Shown here: piece after piece, positions 8,150 to 16,861 of the stretch
Layout: each line of letters begins with the position of its first letter
Position numbering within the stretch: the stretch's first letter is position 1
DNA from: an uncultured Alphaproteobacteria bacterium
GTDB taxonomy: Bacteria; Pseudomonadota; Alphaproteobacteria; GCA-2731375
Direction of reading: 5' to 3'
Length of the DNA: 64,000 bases
Assembly: GCA_951812805.1 (NCBI GenBank)
Contig: CATOSZ010000003.1
Location: forward strand, 1,690,557-1,754,556
Made by a program: the position numbers and the translations under genes
Notes under the pieces: model-generated
What the model was told of the DNA's origin: nothing
Database searches by the model: none
The model's input: only the letters and a program-made list of their open reading frames with translations

Positions 8150-10185
8150 ACCCCATCGATCCGATCACCCTGGAGGTCATTACCGAGGGCCTGATCTCCG
8201 TCGTGCGGGAGATGCGCGCGACCGTGTTCCGCACCGCCCGTTCCGTCGCGATCTACGAGGCGCGGGATTTCTCCTGCGGCCTGTTCGACGCCAAGGGACA
8301 GGTGGTGGCGCAGTCGGAGGATATCGGCAGCCATGTCGTGCCGCTGCCCTGGTCGGTCGAGGCTTCGCTTGCCATCTGCGGCGACGATCTGGCGCCGGGC
8401 GATGTCATTGTGATGAACGATCCCTATTTGGGCGGCACCCACCTGAACGACGTGACCCTGATCTATCCGGTGTTTCACGAGGGCGAGCTGGTGTTCTTCC
8501 CGGCGGTGCGCGAGCACTGGGCCGACGTCGGCGGCTCGGTACCGGGATCGATGTCCGGCTCGGCCAACGAGATCTACCAGGAGGGCATCCGCATCCCGCC
8601 GGTGAAGCTGGTCGAGCGGGGCGTCGTCAACAAGGCGGCGATGGAGATCCTGCTCTCCAATATGCGGGTGCGGGAGGAGCGGGAGGGCGACTTCAATTCG
8701 GGCCTCGCCGCCTGCCGCACGGCGGAGCGGCGGATCCGCGAGCTGATCCAGCGCTACGGGGTCGAGGCTTTGATGTCGGGCATTGAGGGCAACCTCACCC
8801 GCTCGGAAGCCCGCATGCGGGCGAAGATTTCCGAGCTGCCCGACGGCGAGTTCTGGCACGAGGACTATCTGGAAACCTTCGGCCCGGCGCCCGACCACCG
8901 CCTGGAGCCGCTGCTGCTGCCCCTGCGGCTGAACATTCGCGGCGACGAGCTGGAGGCGGACTTCACCGGTGCCGCCGAACAGGCGCCCGCCCCGGTCAAC
9001 TCGACCCTGGCGGTCACCGCCGCCTCGGTCTTCATCGTGTTGAAGAGCGTGCTGGACCCCGCGCAGGCCCTTAACCACGGCTCGTTCCGGCCGGTCCGCG
9101 TGGTGGCGCCCGAGGGCACCATCGTCAACGTCAAACATCCGGCCCCTGCCGGCAGCCACGGCGAAATCCGCAAGCGGGTGATCGCCACCATGCTGGGCGC
9201 GCTGGCCCAGGCCTGCCCGGAGCTGTCCAGCGCGGACATCCACCGCACCTCCTTCCACAATCTGATCGGCGGTATCGATTCCGCCACTGGCAAGGAGTTC
9301 GTGCACTATGAATGGGCCTCGGGCGGCAACGGTGGCTTCCTCGAGGCGGACGGGCCGAGCTCCATGGCGGCGATCGACTGGGGCGATCTTTCGACGGTGC
9401 AGCCGACGGAAGTGCTGGAGGCCCGCTTTCCCCTGCATATCGAATGGACGAAGCAGGCGATGGATTCAGGCGGTGCCGGGCGGCGGCGCGGCGGCCTTGG
9501 CACCCGGCGCGCACTGCGCCTTACCCGCGGGCGGGCCGCCTATTCCCTGCTGGCGGACGGCGCCATGGTGCCGCCCTTCGGCATCCTCGGCGGCGAAAGC
9601 GGCGCGCCCGTCGGCAGCTACCGGCGCATCGACGGCCGGGACGAACCGTTCCCGACGCCGGGCAAGGTCGGCGGACATGCGATGCACGCGGGCGACGTTG
9701 TCGTGTTGCAAAGTGCGGGCGGCGGCGGCTACGGCGATCCTTTGGAGCGGCCTTGCGCCGACGTGCTGACGGACATCGTCGAAGGCTATGTCTCGCCGGG
9801 CGAGGCGGCGGCGATCTATGGCGTGGTCCTCGACGGCGAGGCGGTGGATGCGGCGGCGAGTGAGGCGCGCCGGGCCGAACTTCGTGCCGCCCGGCTCTGG
9901 CTGCAACCGGTCGACGGATCGGGCGCGGCCTACGAGGCGATCGGCGGCGGCAAGAAGCGGATCGCCCGCCTGCACCCCGACGACGCGGCCCGTATGGGCA
10001 TCGGCGAGGACGACATGATCGAGTTGCTTCGCGCCACCGGCGCCCCGCTCCGCGCCTGGGCCCGGCTCGACCCGACGCTCAGCCCCGGCACCCTGCCGCT
10101 CGACGACCTCGGCCGGCGCATTCTCGGCGCCACGGACGACAGCCCGCTATGGGTGCGGCCGGTCCATTTTGCGGCGCTGGTTTGA
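8146..10185 (+). CDS. hyuB: Hydantoinase B/oxoprolinase family protein, subunit B
   Basis: A 679-residue partner of the A subunit. Family segments such as GVRIP-like EGIRIPPVKLVERG, the glycine-rich NGGFLEADGPSSM and the near-terminal LQSAGGGGYGDPLERP are present. The usual HyuB ends about 30 residues after this last motif. This protein continues for roughly 130 more residues (including IGGGKKRIARLHPDDAARMG), an extension whose role I do not recognise. The GTG start at 8146 overlaps the A-subunit stop. The pair forms a two-gene operon ending near 10185. Confidence 0.9.
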   Translation: MNPIDPITLEVITEGLISVVREMRATVFRTARSVAIYEARDFSCGLFDAKGQVVAQSEDIGSHVVPLPWSVEASLAICGDDLAPGDVIVMNDPYLGGTHLNDVTLIYPVFHEGELVFFPAVREHWADVGGSVPGSMSGSANEIYQEGIRIPPVKLVERGVVNKAAMEILLSNMRVREEREGDFNSGLAACRTAERRIRELIQRYGVEALMSGIEGNLTRSEARMRAKISELPDGEFWHEDYLETFGPAPDHRLEPLLLPLRLNIRGDELEADFTGAAEQAPAPVNSTLAVTAASVFIVLKSVLDPAQALNHGSFRPVRVVAPEGTIVNVKHPAPAGSHGEIRKRVIATMLGALAQACPELSSADIHRTSFHNLIGGIDSATGKEFVHYEWASGGNGGFLEADGPSSMAAIDWGDLSTVQPTEVLEARFPLHIEWTKQAMDSGGAGRRRGGLGTRRALRLTRGRAAYSLLADGAMVPPFGILGGESGAPVGSYRRIDGRDEPFPTPGKVGGHAMHAGDVVVLQSAGGGGYGDPLERPCADVLTDIVEGYVSPGEAAAIYGVVLDGEAVDAAASEARRAELRAARLWLQPVDGSGAAYEAIGGGKKRIARLHPDDAARMGIGEDDMIELLRATGAPLRAWARLDPTLSPGTLPLDDLGRRILGATDDSPLWVRPVHFAALV

Positions 10186-10193
10186 GACGGCCG

Positions 10194-10520
10194 TCACGGC
10201 ATCAGATTCAAATCGATATCGAGGTGGACGTCCGGCCGGGCCAGCGTGATCGCGACGATCAGCGCCTCCGCCGCCTCCAGCACATCGTCGGCGCCCGCCG
10301 ATTCCAAGATGTCGGCGACATCGGATTGCGGGGTCTTGGCCATGGTCTGCACGGCCCGGCGCCAGAAGGCGCGGGAATCGGTTTGCAACGTGGCGGCCTG
10401 TTCGATCAGATCCCCCGGCAGTCCCTGCGCCTCGAGGTCGAGCGCGCCGCCCATCACATCGAACAGAATCCCGTTCAACGGCGCTTCCAGCGTCAGCTTC
10501 CAGACAACGGTCTTGGCCAT
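10194..10520 (-). CDS. Hypothetical protein, 108 residues
   Basis: I do not recognise this family. The protein is acidic, largely helical and has no signal peptide or membrane segment. The C-terminal half reads EAAEALIVAITLARPDVHLD. A ribosome site (GAGGGG) is well placed before the ATG at 10520. It converges on the hydantoinase B gene and follows the Slam gene on the same strand with 22 bp between them, so it may be the last gene of that operon. Its base composition is high-GC like the core genome, unlike the Slam and lipoprotein genes, which argues it was not acquired with them. Confidence 0.6.
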   Translation of the reverse strand: MAKTVVWKLTLEAPLNGILFDVMGGALDLEAQGLPGDLIEQAATLQTDSRAFWRRAVQTMAKTPQSDVADILESAGADDVLEAAEALIVAITLARPDVHLDIDLNLMP

Positions 10521-10542
10521 GTTTCGGTCCCCTCGCGCGTCC

Positions 10543-11865
10543 TTAGAACTCGCGCGTCAGGCCGAGTTCGACGCGGTGGCGATTGTAGTCATAGAAGCCG
10601 ATGTTCGAATTATTGTGGGTGAAGGTATAGGTCAAGGTCGGCGCGAAGCCGAACAGCAAGTTCGTCCTATAGGTCAGGATCGTTCGAACCCTTAGTGTCG
10701 TATCTTCACGCGTCTTACCGAACAAAGCGAGGTCATCTTCGAAAAAGCGCAAAAAAATCATTGGCTGGAACGTGGCGGAAATTCGGTAAGGGAAGTCGTA
10801 CTGGTAGGAGAAACCAGCGAATGGGGCAAGGTTCGAGTAGGCAGGATCGACCGTATCTTCCTTTAGACCGCCCGCAAAGGCACTCAGCCGAGAAATGGAA
10901 TCCAGAATGTGGTTTGTTTCGACTTGCATTGAGTAGACTTCCCCATCGAGAAAGTCCTGCTCGTCGTAGTCCACGCTTTGCCCGCTCACTCTAAGCCGTC
11001 CCGACCAGGTTTGGCTAAATCGATGACCAAGGTCCGCGCGCCCGCCGATCGAAAGGCTGTATCCTTCGTCAGCGAACCAGCGACGAAAGCTCGTAGCGGC
11101 GACACCTAGATCAAATGGAAGAAAACGATAGCGCCCTCCTAAATAACCAGACAGGCGGAGATCGTCAAAGTCATCTCCCGGATAGTTGAGATAGTTGGCC
11201 GAGAGGCCAGTTTCCAGATTCAAATCCTCAAGGATCGGATAAGTATAGTCGATACTACCGTTCATCGAGGTGCCAATTCCGGTAGTGCTACGTGCATCAT
11301 CGGAGAGATTAAACGGAACTCCAGAGAGATTGACCCGACGGGAGTCCGTCGCTGAATTGATGTTGCTATCTGGTACGAGTGAAAATCCGAAATTGAACTT
11401 CAGTCGCCGCCGATTATGGATTGCAGTGAGGAAGTCCTCGACTTTCTTGCGAACGCTATCAGGTGGATCATCACCAAGAACCAACTCAAAATGATGCCGA
11501 GCCGCATCATCGTCTTCCATTTTAAACAAAAGGCGCGCTAGCTCTAGCCGAACACGTGTCAGTTCCGGGTGGTTCGCCAAGATATTGCGATAGTGTTCGG
11601 CTGACGACTCTAAATCACTCTGAAGCTCTGCGCTCTGAGCTTTCAAGAACTCGATTTCAATTTCCGCCGATGTGGTCTTCGGCTCAATAACGTCAAGGAG
11701 GGCTATCGCTTCTCGGTATCGACGCTGCACAACCAGTTGTTTTGCCTGCTCGATCGCTGCCGCATCATTGGGATGCAAGGGCTTGAAGACATCCGAATCC
11801 GTCGGCGCCACGGCGGCGACTCGCACTGGACCCCCCCGCGCCCGCATCGACATCCACCACTTCAT
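10543..11865 (-). CDS. Slam-type outer-membrane protein (TPR plus beta-barrel), signal peptide out of frame
   Basis: The open frame gives 440 residues. Residues about 30-140 carry TPR-like helices (IEQAKQLVVQRRYREAIALL, LELARLLFKMEDDDAARHHF). From about residue 150 the sequence becomes alternating strands, begins with FGFSLVPDSNINSATDSR and ends in Phe (LGLTREF), as outer-membrane barrels do. This is the layout of surface lipoprotein assembly modifiers (Slam), which move lipoproteins to the cell surface. The visible start MKWWMSMRARGG is not a signal peptide. A good one lies upstream in another frame (start 11926), joined through a run of seven G; losing one G would fuse them. The gene follows a TbpB-like lipoprotein gene, its likely client, in one operon. 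Lower GC suggests horizontal transfer. Confidence 0.8.
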   Translation of the reverse strand: MKWWMSMRARGGPVRVAAVAPTDSDVFKPLHPNDAAAIEQAKQLVVQRRYREAIALLDVIEPKTTSAEIEIEFLKAQSAELQSDLESSAEHYRNILANHPELTRVRLELARLLFKMEDDDAARHHFELVLGDDPPDSVRKKVEDFLTAIHNRRRLKFNFGFSLVPDSNINSATDSRRVNLSGVPFNLSDDARSTTGIGTSMNGSIDYTYPILEDLNLETGLSANYLNYPGDDFDDLRLSGYLGGRYRFLPFDLGVAATSFRRWFADEGYSLSIGGRADLGHRFSQTWSGRLRVSGQSVDYDEQDFLDGEVYSMQVETNHILDSISRLSAFAGGLKEDTVDPAYSNLAPFAGFSYQYDFPYRISATFQPMIFLRFFEDDLALFGKTREDTTLRVRTILTYRTNLLFGFAPTLTYTFTHNNSNIGFYDYNRHRVELGLTREF

Positions 11866-11926
11866 CCGAGGCTAGCGCGCACTCATAACCAAAAGGCAGC
11901 AGTAGAACCCATGCGATCCAGCGCAT
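11831..11926 (-). other. Detached signal-peptide segment and G7 tract of the Slam gene
   Basis: On the minus strand ATG 11926 begins MRWIAWVLLLPFGYECALA followed by SDEVVDVDAGAGG. This is a clear Sec signal peptide with an ALA cleavage site. The frame then meets seven consecutive G (11831-11837 as C on the plus strand) and goes out of phase with the Slam frame by one base. With six G the two frames join as AGAGGPVRVAAVAPT. The start lies 38 bp after the lipoprotein gene. It may be a phase-variable tract, a real mutation or a base-calling error. Confidence 0.75.
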
Positions 11927-11963
11927 TTACGGCAATTCGACTCGCGGCGGCAATAGATACAAT

Positions 11964-13721
11964 CTATTGGCCAACCGCAAAGGCGCCGATGACCTGATCA
12001 CCCAAACCAGGGTTCCCTAGGCGGATCACCCCACCGGCTTCCTCGGCCGTCGGACCGAAGAAGTTTCCATTGATTTCGCCAGTCAATGTCGTGCCATTGC
12101 CCACGGTGGCTCCCGCCGTCGCAGGATCGCTGGTTGCGGTACCGGCGAATCCATTGCCTGATATCGTGCCCGTCGCATTGATATCGACAAAGGGTCCTGC
12201 AGGACCGACAAGGGTTGGCAAGAACGTGGTGCCGTTTCCATTGACAATGCCATCATTGGCAACATCGTTAAACGATGGATCGGTGAGATACGTTCCCGGC
12301 GCGAATACGGTCCTTGGTGAAAACGGGCCAAAGTCTGGTGACGCAGTTATGCCGGTGAAGCTCGCCGAAATCGTGTTTGCCCCAAAGTCGGCGGTAAGGG
12401 CGGCGGTACCTGACAGCGTGGATTGCGCATTAAATACGGTACCCGGCGCAACGGAAGGACTAAACAGGCCGTGCATTGTCCCCGCGTAAGTCGCCGTTCC
12501 TGTCGTCGGGACGGCGGCATCTTCAGTCAGAACTCCAAACGAGAACGCGCCGCCCGCATAGCTCGTGCCGAATATATTCTGGCCTTCAATTTCCCAATAC
12601 CCATAGCTCGCAAAACTCAGATTACTTCCACCTGGTCCGGGAACAAGCAATCCAAGGCGCAACTGATGGACGGAGAGAATTGCCCTGTTGTCCGGATCCG
12701 ACTCATCGAACGGCGGGTCTTGTGGAATGGGAAGGCCTGTCGCCACACGAGTGACCATGCCATCGTCATCCGTGTCGTTCATATCGTCGATTGGGAAGAC
12801 GGTATCTGGGTTTCCGGGGAGTATTGGATTTGGCATCGTGGGCGAGAACGGATTAAAGATCGTTCCTGGGTCATCCGCTGCGAATAGGCCATGTGGGTGC
12901 TCCTCGGGGATGAGGACGGGCCCAATGATGGCATGCGCGATTTCCTCGGAATCCAAGTCGATCGTGTGATAGTTCATCGTGCCATCGGAGCCATCGAATC
13001 CACCGACAAAACTGGCAACAATATCGGCATTGATCATTCCGCCGCCCGCCCCGATGAGGACGTCGAAATCGATACTTGGGTCCGCCAGGGGGCCGATTGT
13101 AATGCGACCATCCGTTGTTTCGCGAGTCAACAAGGCAGTCTCGCCAGGCAACGAGGCAATAACAGCGCTCGTCGTCCTGAAGCTTGCGCGCTCGGTCAGG
13201 CCCTCAAGCGTGCCGGTGGCTGAAATTGGATTCTCGCCCGGCAGAACCGTTACCGTGACGATAGCGGTCGCCGTGGCACCGTTGGCATCTTGCAGCGTAT
13301 AGCTGAACATGTCGGTTCCGGTGAAGCCGGCATCGGGAATATAGGAAACGAGGCCGCCCGCCGCGTCGGTTACGACAACGGTGCCATTGTCAGGATTGAG
13401 CGCGCCACTGGTCGTCAAGGCCAGGGCAGTCACGCCGACGGCCGCAACTGTCGTATCGCCGGTCCCGCTGGAATCGTTGCTCGCAACATCGACCAAAATT
13501 GCGCTGCCCTCGGTCGTCGAGGCCGCGTCCGCGAGCGCCACGGGCGTAATTACGCCAACCCCGACATTTCCACCACCGCCACCGCCAGCAGCGACGTTAC
13601 AAGCCCCAGCACCGATCGCCGCAATTGCCAGGTTGCAGGCTTCCTGATTGCCACCACCGGCACAGGCGCCGGCGAGGGCCAGAATAGGCACGACCAAAGC
13701 GCAGATTTTCAAACGATTCAT
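11964..13721 (-). CDS. Surface lipoprotein with Ig-like and TbpB-like barrel domains
   Basis: A 585-residue lipoprotein, the likely client of the adjacent Slam protein. The N-terminus MNRLKICALVVPILALAGAC ends in a lipobox with Cys20. A Gly-rich linker leads to an Ig-like/cadherin-like domain at about residues 55-160 (VDVASNDSSGTGDTTV, GTDMFSYTLQDANGATATAI). The C-terminal half holds TbpB-like barrel motifs: GTSYAGGAFSFGVLTED then VPTTGTATYAGTMHGLF. In related proteins this barrel binds transferrin, heme or other host or environmental ligands; here the ligand is unknown. ATG 13721 is chosen because it starts the signal peptide; the in-frame extension to 13826 is not. GC and codon use are unlike the flanks, which suggests transfer together with the Slam gene. 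The 266 bp upstream holds its promoter region with no gene I can support. Confidence 0.8.
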   Translation of the reverse strand: MNRLKICALVVPILALAGACAGGGNQEACNLAIAAIGAGACNVAAGGGGGGNVGVGVITPVALADAASTTEGSAILVDVASNDSSGTGDTTVAAVGVTALALTTSGALNPDNGTVVVTDAAGGLVSYIPDAGFTGTDMFSYTLQDANGATATAIVTVTVLPGENPISATGTLEGLTERASFRTTSAVIASLPGETALLTRETTDGRITIGPLADPSIDFDVLIGAGGGMINADIVASFVGGFDGSDGTMNYHTIDLDSEEIAHAIIGPVLIPEEHPHGLFAADDPGTIFNPFSPTMPNPILPGNPDTVFPIDDMNDTDDDGMVTRVATGLPIPQDPPFDESDPDNRAILSVHQLRLGLLVPGPGGSNLSFASYGYWEIEGQNIFGTSYAGGAFSFGVLTEDAAVPTTGTATYAGTMHGLFSPSVAPGTVFNAQSTLSGTAALTADFGANTISASFTGITASPDFGPFSPRTVFAPGTYLTDPSFNDVANDGIVNGNGTTFLPTLVGPAGPFVDINATGTISGNGFAGTATSDPATAGATVGNGTTLTGEINGNFFGPTAEEAGGVIRLGNPGLGDQVIGAFAVGQ

Positions 13722-13987
13722 CACGAATTCCCGACGTCTTCCCGTTGGTAGGCACCATGCCTCGAAACCAGGCCGTGAACGGGTATAGGTCATCCCGTGG
13801 CGGCGCGGTTCCATCCCACGATTCAAGAAAAAGGCTATCCGAGATGTTGGCGAGGTTCAAGACATGGCAGTTTTCGCCAAATGAAGTTCGTGCCACCTGT
13901 TGCAAGATGGTCGCCATTGGGCGTCGGCGACTTCGTCGACAATCCCCGGCAATCGCATTCCGAGGGCTGCCAAATCATATCCTTCGC

Positions 13988-14353
13988 TCAAAAATCCCTG
14001 CTGCCGCCCTGTTCCACCAGGGCCGTCAAGTATTCGTCCAGCAGTCGCGGCCCTTCGTTTGCCAGGAAGCGAAGATATCGCCAACTATAGATGCCGCTGT
14101 CGTGGCCGTCGTCGAACTGGATGCGGATCGCATAGTTGCCGACCGCCTCGACGTCGCGAATGCCGACCCAGCGCTTGCCGGACACGGTTTTCTTGCCCTC
14201 GCCGTGGCCCTGGACCTCGGCGCTCGGGCTCTCGACGCGGAGCAGCTCGGCCTCCAGCCGGTCGCGGCGGCCGTCGTCATAGGCGATCTCCAGCACCCGC
14301 GCCTCGCGGTCGAGGTGGATCTCCAGCGGCCAGAAGGTGGTGTCCTCGGTCAT
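13988..14353 (-). CDS. DUF971 (gamma-butyrobetaine hydroxylase-like N-terminal) protein
   Basis: A 121-residue stand-alone DUF971 protein. The family pattern is visible: WPLEIHLDREARVLEIAYDD at the start, SPSAEVQGHGEG in the middle and VGNYAIRIQFDDGHDSGIYS before the C-terminal helix (WRYLRF). Such proteins are common in proteobacteria, often near iron-sulfur or Mrp-type genes, and have been linked to Fe-S metabolism; no direct role is shown here. The neighbours give no further hint: a foreign island on one side and a divergent flavin oxidoreductase on the other. Confidence 0.85.
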   Translation of the reverse strand: MTEDTTFWPLEIHLDREARVLEIAYDDGRRDRLEAELLRVESPSAEVQGHGEGKKTVSGKRWVGIRDVEAVGNYAIRIQFDDGHDSGIYSWRYLRFLANEGPRLLDEYLTALVEQGGSRDF

Positions 14354-14450
14354 CGATCGATCCTCGGGTGCGGGATGACGAACGGCGCGGCGCCGTCTAC
14401 ACTGGGGGTGTCGACCACCGTCTTCCCCATGTCAACCGCGAGTCCGGCCC

Positions 14451-15617
14451 ATGACCTCCGACAATCTGCGTTTCGGCATCTTCCTCGCCCCCTTCCATGC
14501 CCTCGACGAGGACCCGACCATGGCAATGGACCGGGACATGGAACTGGTCGAGCATCTCGATCACATCGGCTATCACGAGGCCTGGATCGGCGAGCATCAC
14601 TCGGGCGGCTTCGAGATCATCGCCTCGCCGGAGGTCTTCATCGCCGCGGCGGCGGAGCGTACGCGGCACATCCGCCTCGGCACCGGCGTCGTCTCGATCC
14701 CCTATCATCACCCGATGATGGTGGCCGACCGGATGGTCCAGCTCGACCATATGACCAAGGGCCGGGTGATGTTCGGCGTCGGCCCGGGCGCGTTGGTCGG
14801 CGACGCCTTTCGCATGGGCATCGATCCGGGCGACCAGCGCCGCCGGCTGAACGAGGGGCTGGATGCCATCGTCCGTCTGCTGGACGGCGAGATCGTCAAC
14901 ATGAAGACCGATTGGTTCGAACTGCGCGACGCGCAGCTGCAGCTGCCCTGCTACAGCCATCCCCGGATGGAGATGGCGGTGGCCTGTGCCCGCTCGCCCG
15001 TGGGTGCGATTGCCGCCGGGCGGCACGGCATCGGCATGCTGTCGATTGGCGGCACGTCGGAAGAGGCGCTGCAGCACCACGCCAACAATTGGGATCTGCT
15101 GCGCTCCACCGCCAAGGAGAACGGCTTCGAGCTGGCGCGCGACGTCTGGCGCCTCGTCAGCCTTGCGCACATCGCCGAAACGCGGGAGCAGGCCCGGGCC
15201 AACGTCGAATTCGGGCTCGAGGCCTGGATCCGCTATTTCCGCGAGATCGCCACCTTCCCGATCGTCCCCGACGACATCGAGAATCCGCTGGAGTATCTGG
15301 TCGAGAACAACATGGCGTGCATCGGCACGCCGGACGACGCGATCGCCTATATCGAGAAACTGCTGGAGGGGTCGGGCGGCTTCGGCGCCTTCCTGGAGCT
15401 GGCGCACAACTGGGCCGACTTCCCGGCCACCAAGCGGCACTTCGAGCTGATGGGCCGCTACGTGCTGCCGCACTTCCGCAAGAAAAACGCGCTGCGCGAC
15501 GCCAGCTACGACTACAGCTACAACAACCGCGACCAGTTCCTGGGCGCCGCCCAGGCCGCCGTGCAGTCGGAGATCGACAAGCGGGCGGCCAAGGCGGCGG
15601 CCGGCGACGACGACTAG
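14451..15617 (+). CDS. LLM-class flavin-dependent oxidoreductase
   Basis: A 388-residue luciferase-like monooxygenase with a single TIM barrel that uses reduced flavin from a partner reductase. Family landmarks are RFGIFLAPFHALDEDPT at the N-terminus, AWIGEHHSGGFEIIASPE, RIRLGTGV-like HIRLGTGVVSIPYHHP and GRVMFGVGPGALVGDA. These resemble the limonene monooxygenase-like group, but the substrate is not known. It is followed after 11 bp by a cyclic-nucleotide-binding protein gene on the same strand. Confidence 0.85.
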   Translation: MTSDNLRFGIFLAPFHALDEDPTMAMDRDMELVEHLDHIGYHEAWIGEHHSGGFEIIASPEVFIAAAAERTRHIRLGTGVVSIPYHHPMMVADRMVQLDHMTKGRVMFGVGPGALVGDAFRMGIDPGDQRRRLNEGLDAIVRLLDGEIVNMKTDWFELRDAQLQLPCYSHPRMEMAVACARSPVGAIAAGRHGIGMLSIGGTSEEALQHHANNWDLLRSTAKENGFELARDVWRLVSLAHIAETREQARANVEFGLEAWIRYFREIATFPIVPDDIENPLEYLVENNMACIGTPDDAIAYIEKLLEGSGGFGAFLELAHNWADFPATKRHFELMGRYVLPHFRKKNALRDASYDYSYNNRDQFLGAAQAAVQSEIDKRAAKAAAGDDD

Positions 15618-15628
15618 GCCTGCCCACC

Positions 15629-16042
15629 ATGAGCCTCGCCGACGAATACCGGCTGCTGGCGACCATCCCACCCTTCGCGGTGCTGGATACGGCGAAACTG
15701 AAGCTGCTGGCCTTCGCCTCGAACCGCCTGGCCTACAAGTCGGGCCAGGTGCTGATCCGCCAGGGGGATCCGGGCCGCCACGTCTTCGTCATTCTCGACG
15801 GTGAGGTCGACGTCCATATCGACCGGGGCGCGGGGCCGGCCCACGTCCGCGTCATGGGCCGGCATGCCTTCATCGGCGAGATCGCCGTACTCGACGACGT
15901 GCCGCGCACCGCGACGGTCACCGCAAAGGGCGCCGTCGACGCGCTGGAGATCGAACGCGACGTGCTGTTCCGCATGATGACGGACGATTCAAAGCTAACC
16001 GAGGCGATCGACGCGCACCGGGCCCGGGCCGACTACGGCTGA
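15629..16042 (+). CDS. Cyclic nucleotide-binding (Crp-like sensor) domain protein
   Basis: A 137-residue protein made of one CNB domain without a DNA-binding helix-turn-helix. FAVLDTAKLKLLAFASNRLA opens the domain, SGQVLIRQGDPGRHVFVILD follows, and the phosphate-binding cassette region is GRHAFIGEIAVLDDVPRTAT. It may act as a stand-alone sensor or modulator. It starts 11 bp after the flavin oxidoreductase gene, so the two are likely cotranscribed. Its 3' end overlaps the end of the convergent methyltransferase gene. Confidence 0.8.
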   Translation: MSLADEYRLLATIPPFAVLDTAKLKLLAFASNRLAYKSGQVLIRQGDPGRHVFVILDGEVDVHIDRGAGPAHVRVMGRHAFIGEIAVLDDVPRTATVTAKGAVDALEIERDVLFRMMTDDSKLTEAIDAHRARADYG

Positions 16043-16856
16043 GAGCCGGTTCCAACCGCGACGAATACGTCCCGCCGAACCAGCCCGTCGTCGATCGCTG
16101 CGATCTTCGCCGGCAACGGGCCTGGCGCGCCGCCAGATCCTCGGCGCCGATGAGATCGACGAGTGCCGCCGCATGCACCGCGTCCGCTTCGATCTGTCGC
16201 TGGCAGCAGTCACGATAGTCCCCGGTGACGTCGATCGTCTCGTCCAGCCGCCAGCCGGTCTCGGCCAGCAAGGCCGGATAGGCGGTATTGGTTTCGACGA
16301 ACTCCGGGCTGTTGTCGACGGCGCGGCGATAATGCGCCGGGGAGAGATTCGCGGGAATGTGGATCACCGAGAAGACCATGCGGCCGCCCGGCCGCAGCAC
16401 GCGCCGGCATTCCGCCAGAACCTCGCGTTTCGACAGCAGGCAACAGAGCAGGTCGCTGTGCGAGACCGCATCGAAGTGGCCGTCGGCGAACGGCAGCCAG
16501 GCGGCGTCGGCGACGGCGAAGCCGCAGCGCGGGGCGAGGCCGTCGCGCGCCGCGCGCGCCGCCGCGATGCGCAATCCCGCCAGCGGCAGGTCGACCAGAA
16601 CCGCCTCGCAGCCACTGGATTGCACCATGTGCAGCGCCGGCCAGCCGGAACCGGCACCGACGTCGAGCAGGCGCACGCCCGGCCGCAAGGCCAGCAGATC
16701 GCGCAACCGTGCCGACTGGCCGGCCGTCGTCCAGCTGGTGCCGCCGTAGTCGCAGCCGCAGACGTGCCGCTCGATGGCCCGCATCGCCGGCGCCGTGCCG
16801 TCGATATAGGTCTGTGAAAAGCGGGCCGCCTGGGCCCGCTCCTCGGGGCTCGCCAT
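15918..16856 (-). CDS. Class I SAM-dependent methyltransferase, 3' end frameshifted
   Basis: The N-terminal 240 residues form a normal methyltransferase: motif I VRLLDVGAGSGWPAL, the acidic strand AVLVDLPLAG, and LRPGGRMVFSVIH. After LIGAEDLAARQAR the open frame turns into an Arg/Ser-rich tail that runs 125 bp into the convergent CNB gene. One base shift near 16115-16120 instead gives LPAKIAAIDDGLVRRDVFVA then VGTGSQP and a stop at 16033-16035, which looks like the natural end. The true gene is therefore probably 16033-16856 with one G missing. Whether this is mutation or sequence error is open. The acceptor molecule is unknown. Confidence 0.75.
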   Translation of the reverse strand: MASPEERAQAARFSQTYIDGTAPAMRAIERHVCGCDYGGTSWTTAGQSARLRDLLALRPGVRLLDVGAGSGWPALHMVQSSGCEAVLVDLPLAGLRIAAARAARDGLAPRCGFAVADAAWLPFADGHFDAVSHSDLLCCLLSKREVLAECRRVLRPGGRMVFSVIHIPANLSPAHYRRAVDNSPEFVETNTAYPALLAETGWRLDETIDVTGDYRDCCQRQIEADAVHAAALVDLIGAEDLAARQARCRRRSQRSTTGWFGGTYSSRLEPALSRSRPGPGARRSPRLALNRPSSCGTARRVRSPARRRRPLR

Positions 16857-16861
16857 GCCGG

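Noticed and set aside
13745..16042. One long plus-strand frame of 765 codons
   Set aside because: Only its last 137 codons are a real domain (CNB). The rest is out of frame with the flavin oxidoreductase gene.
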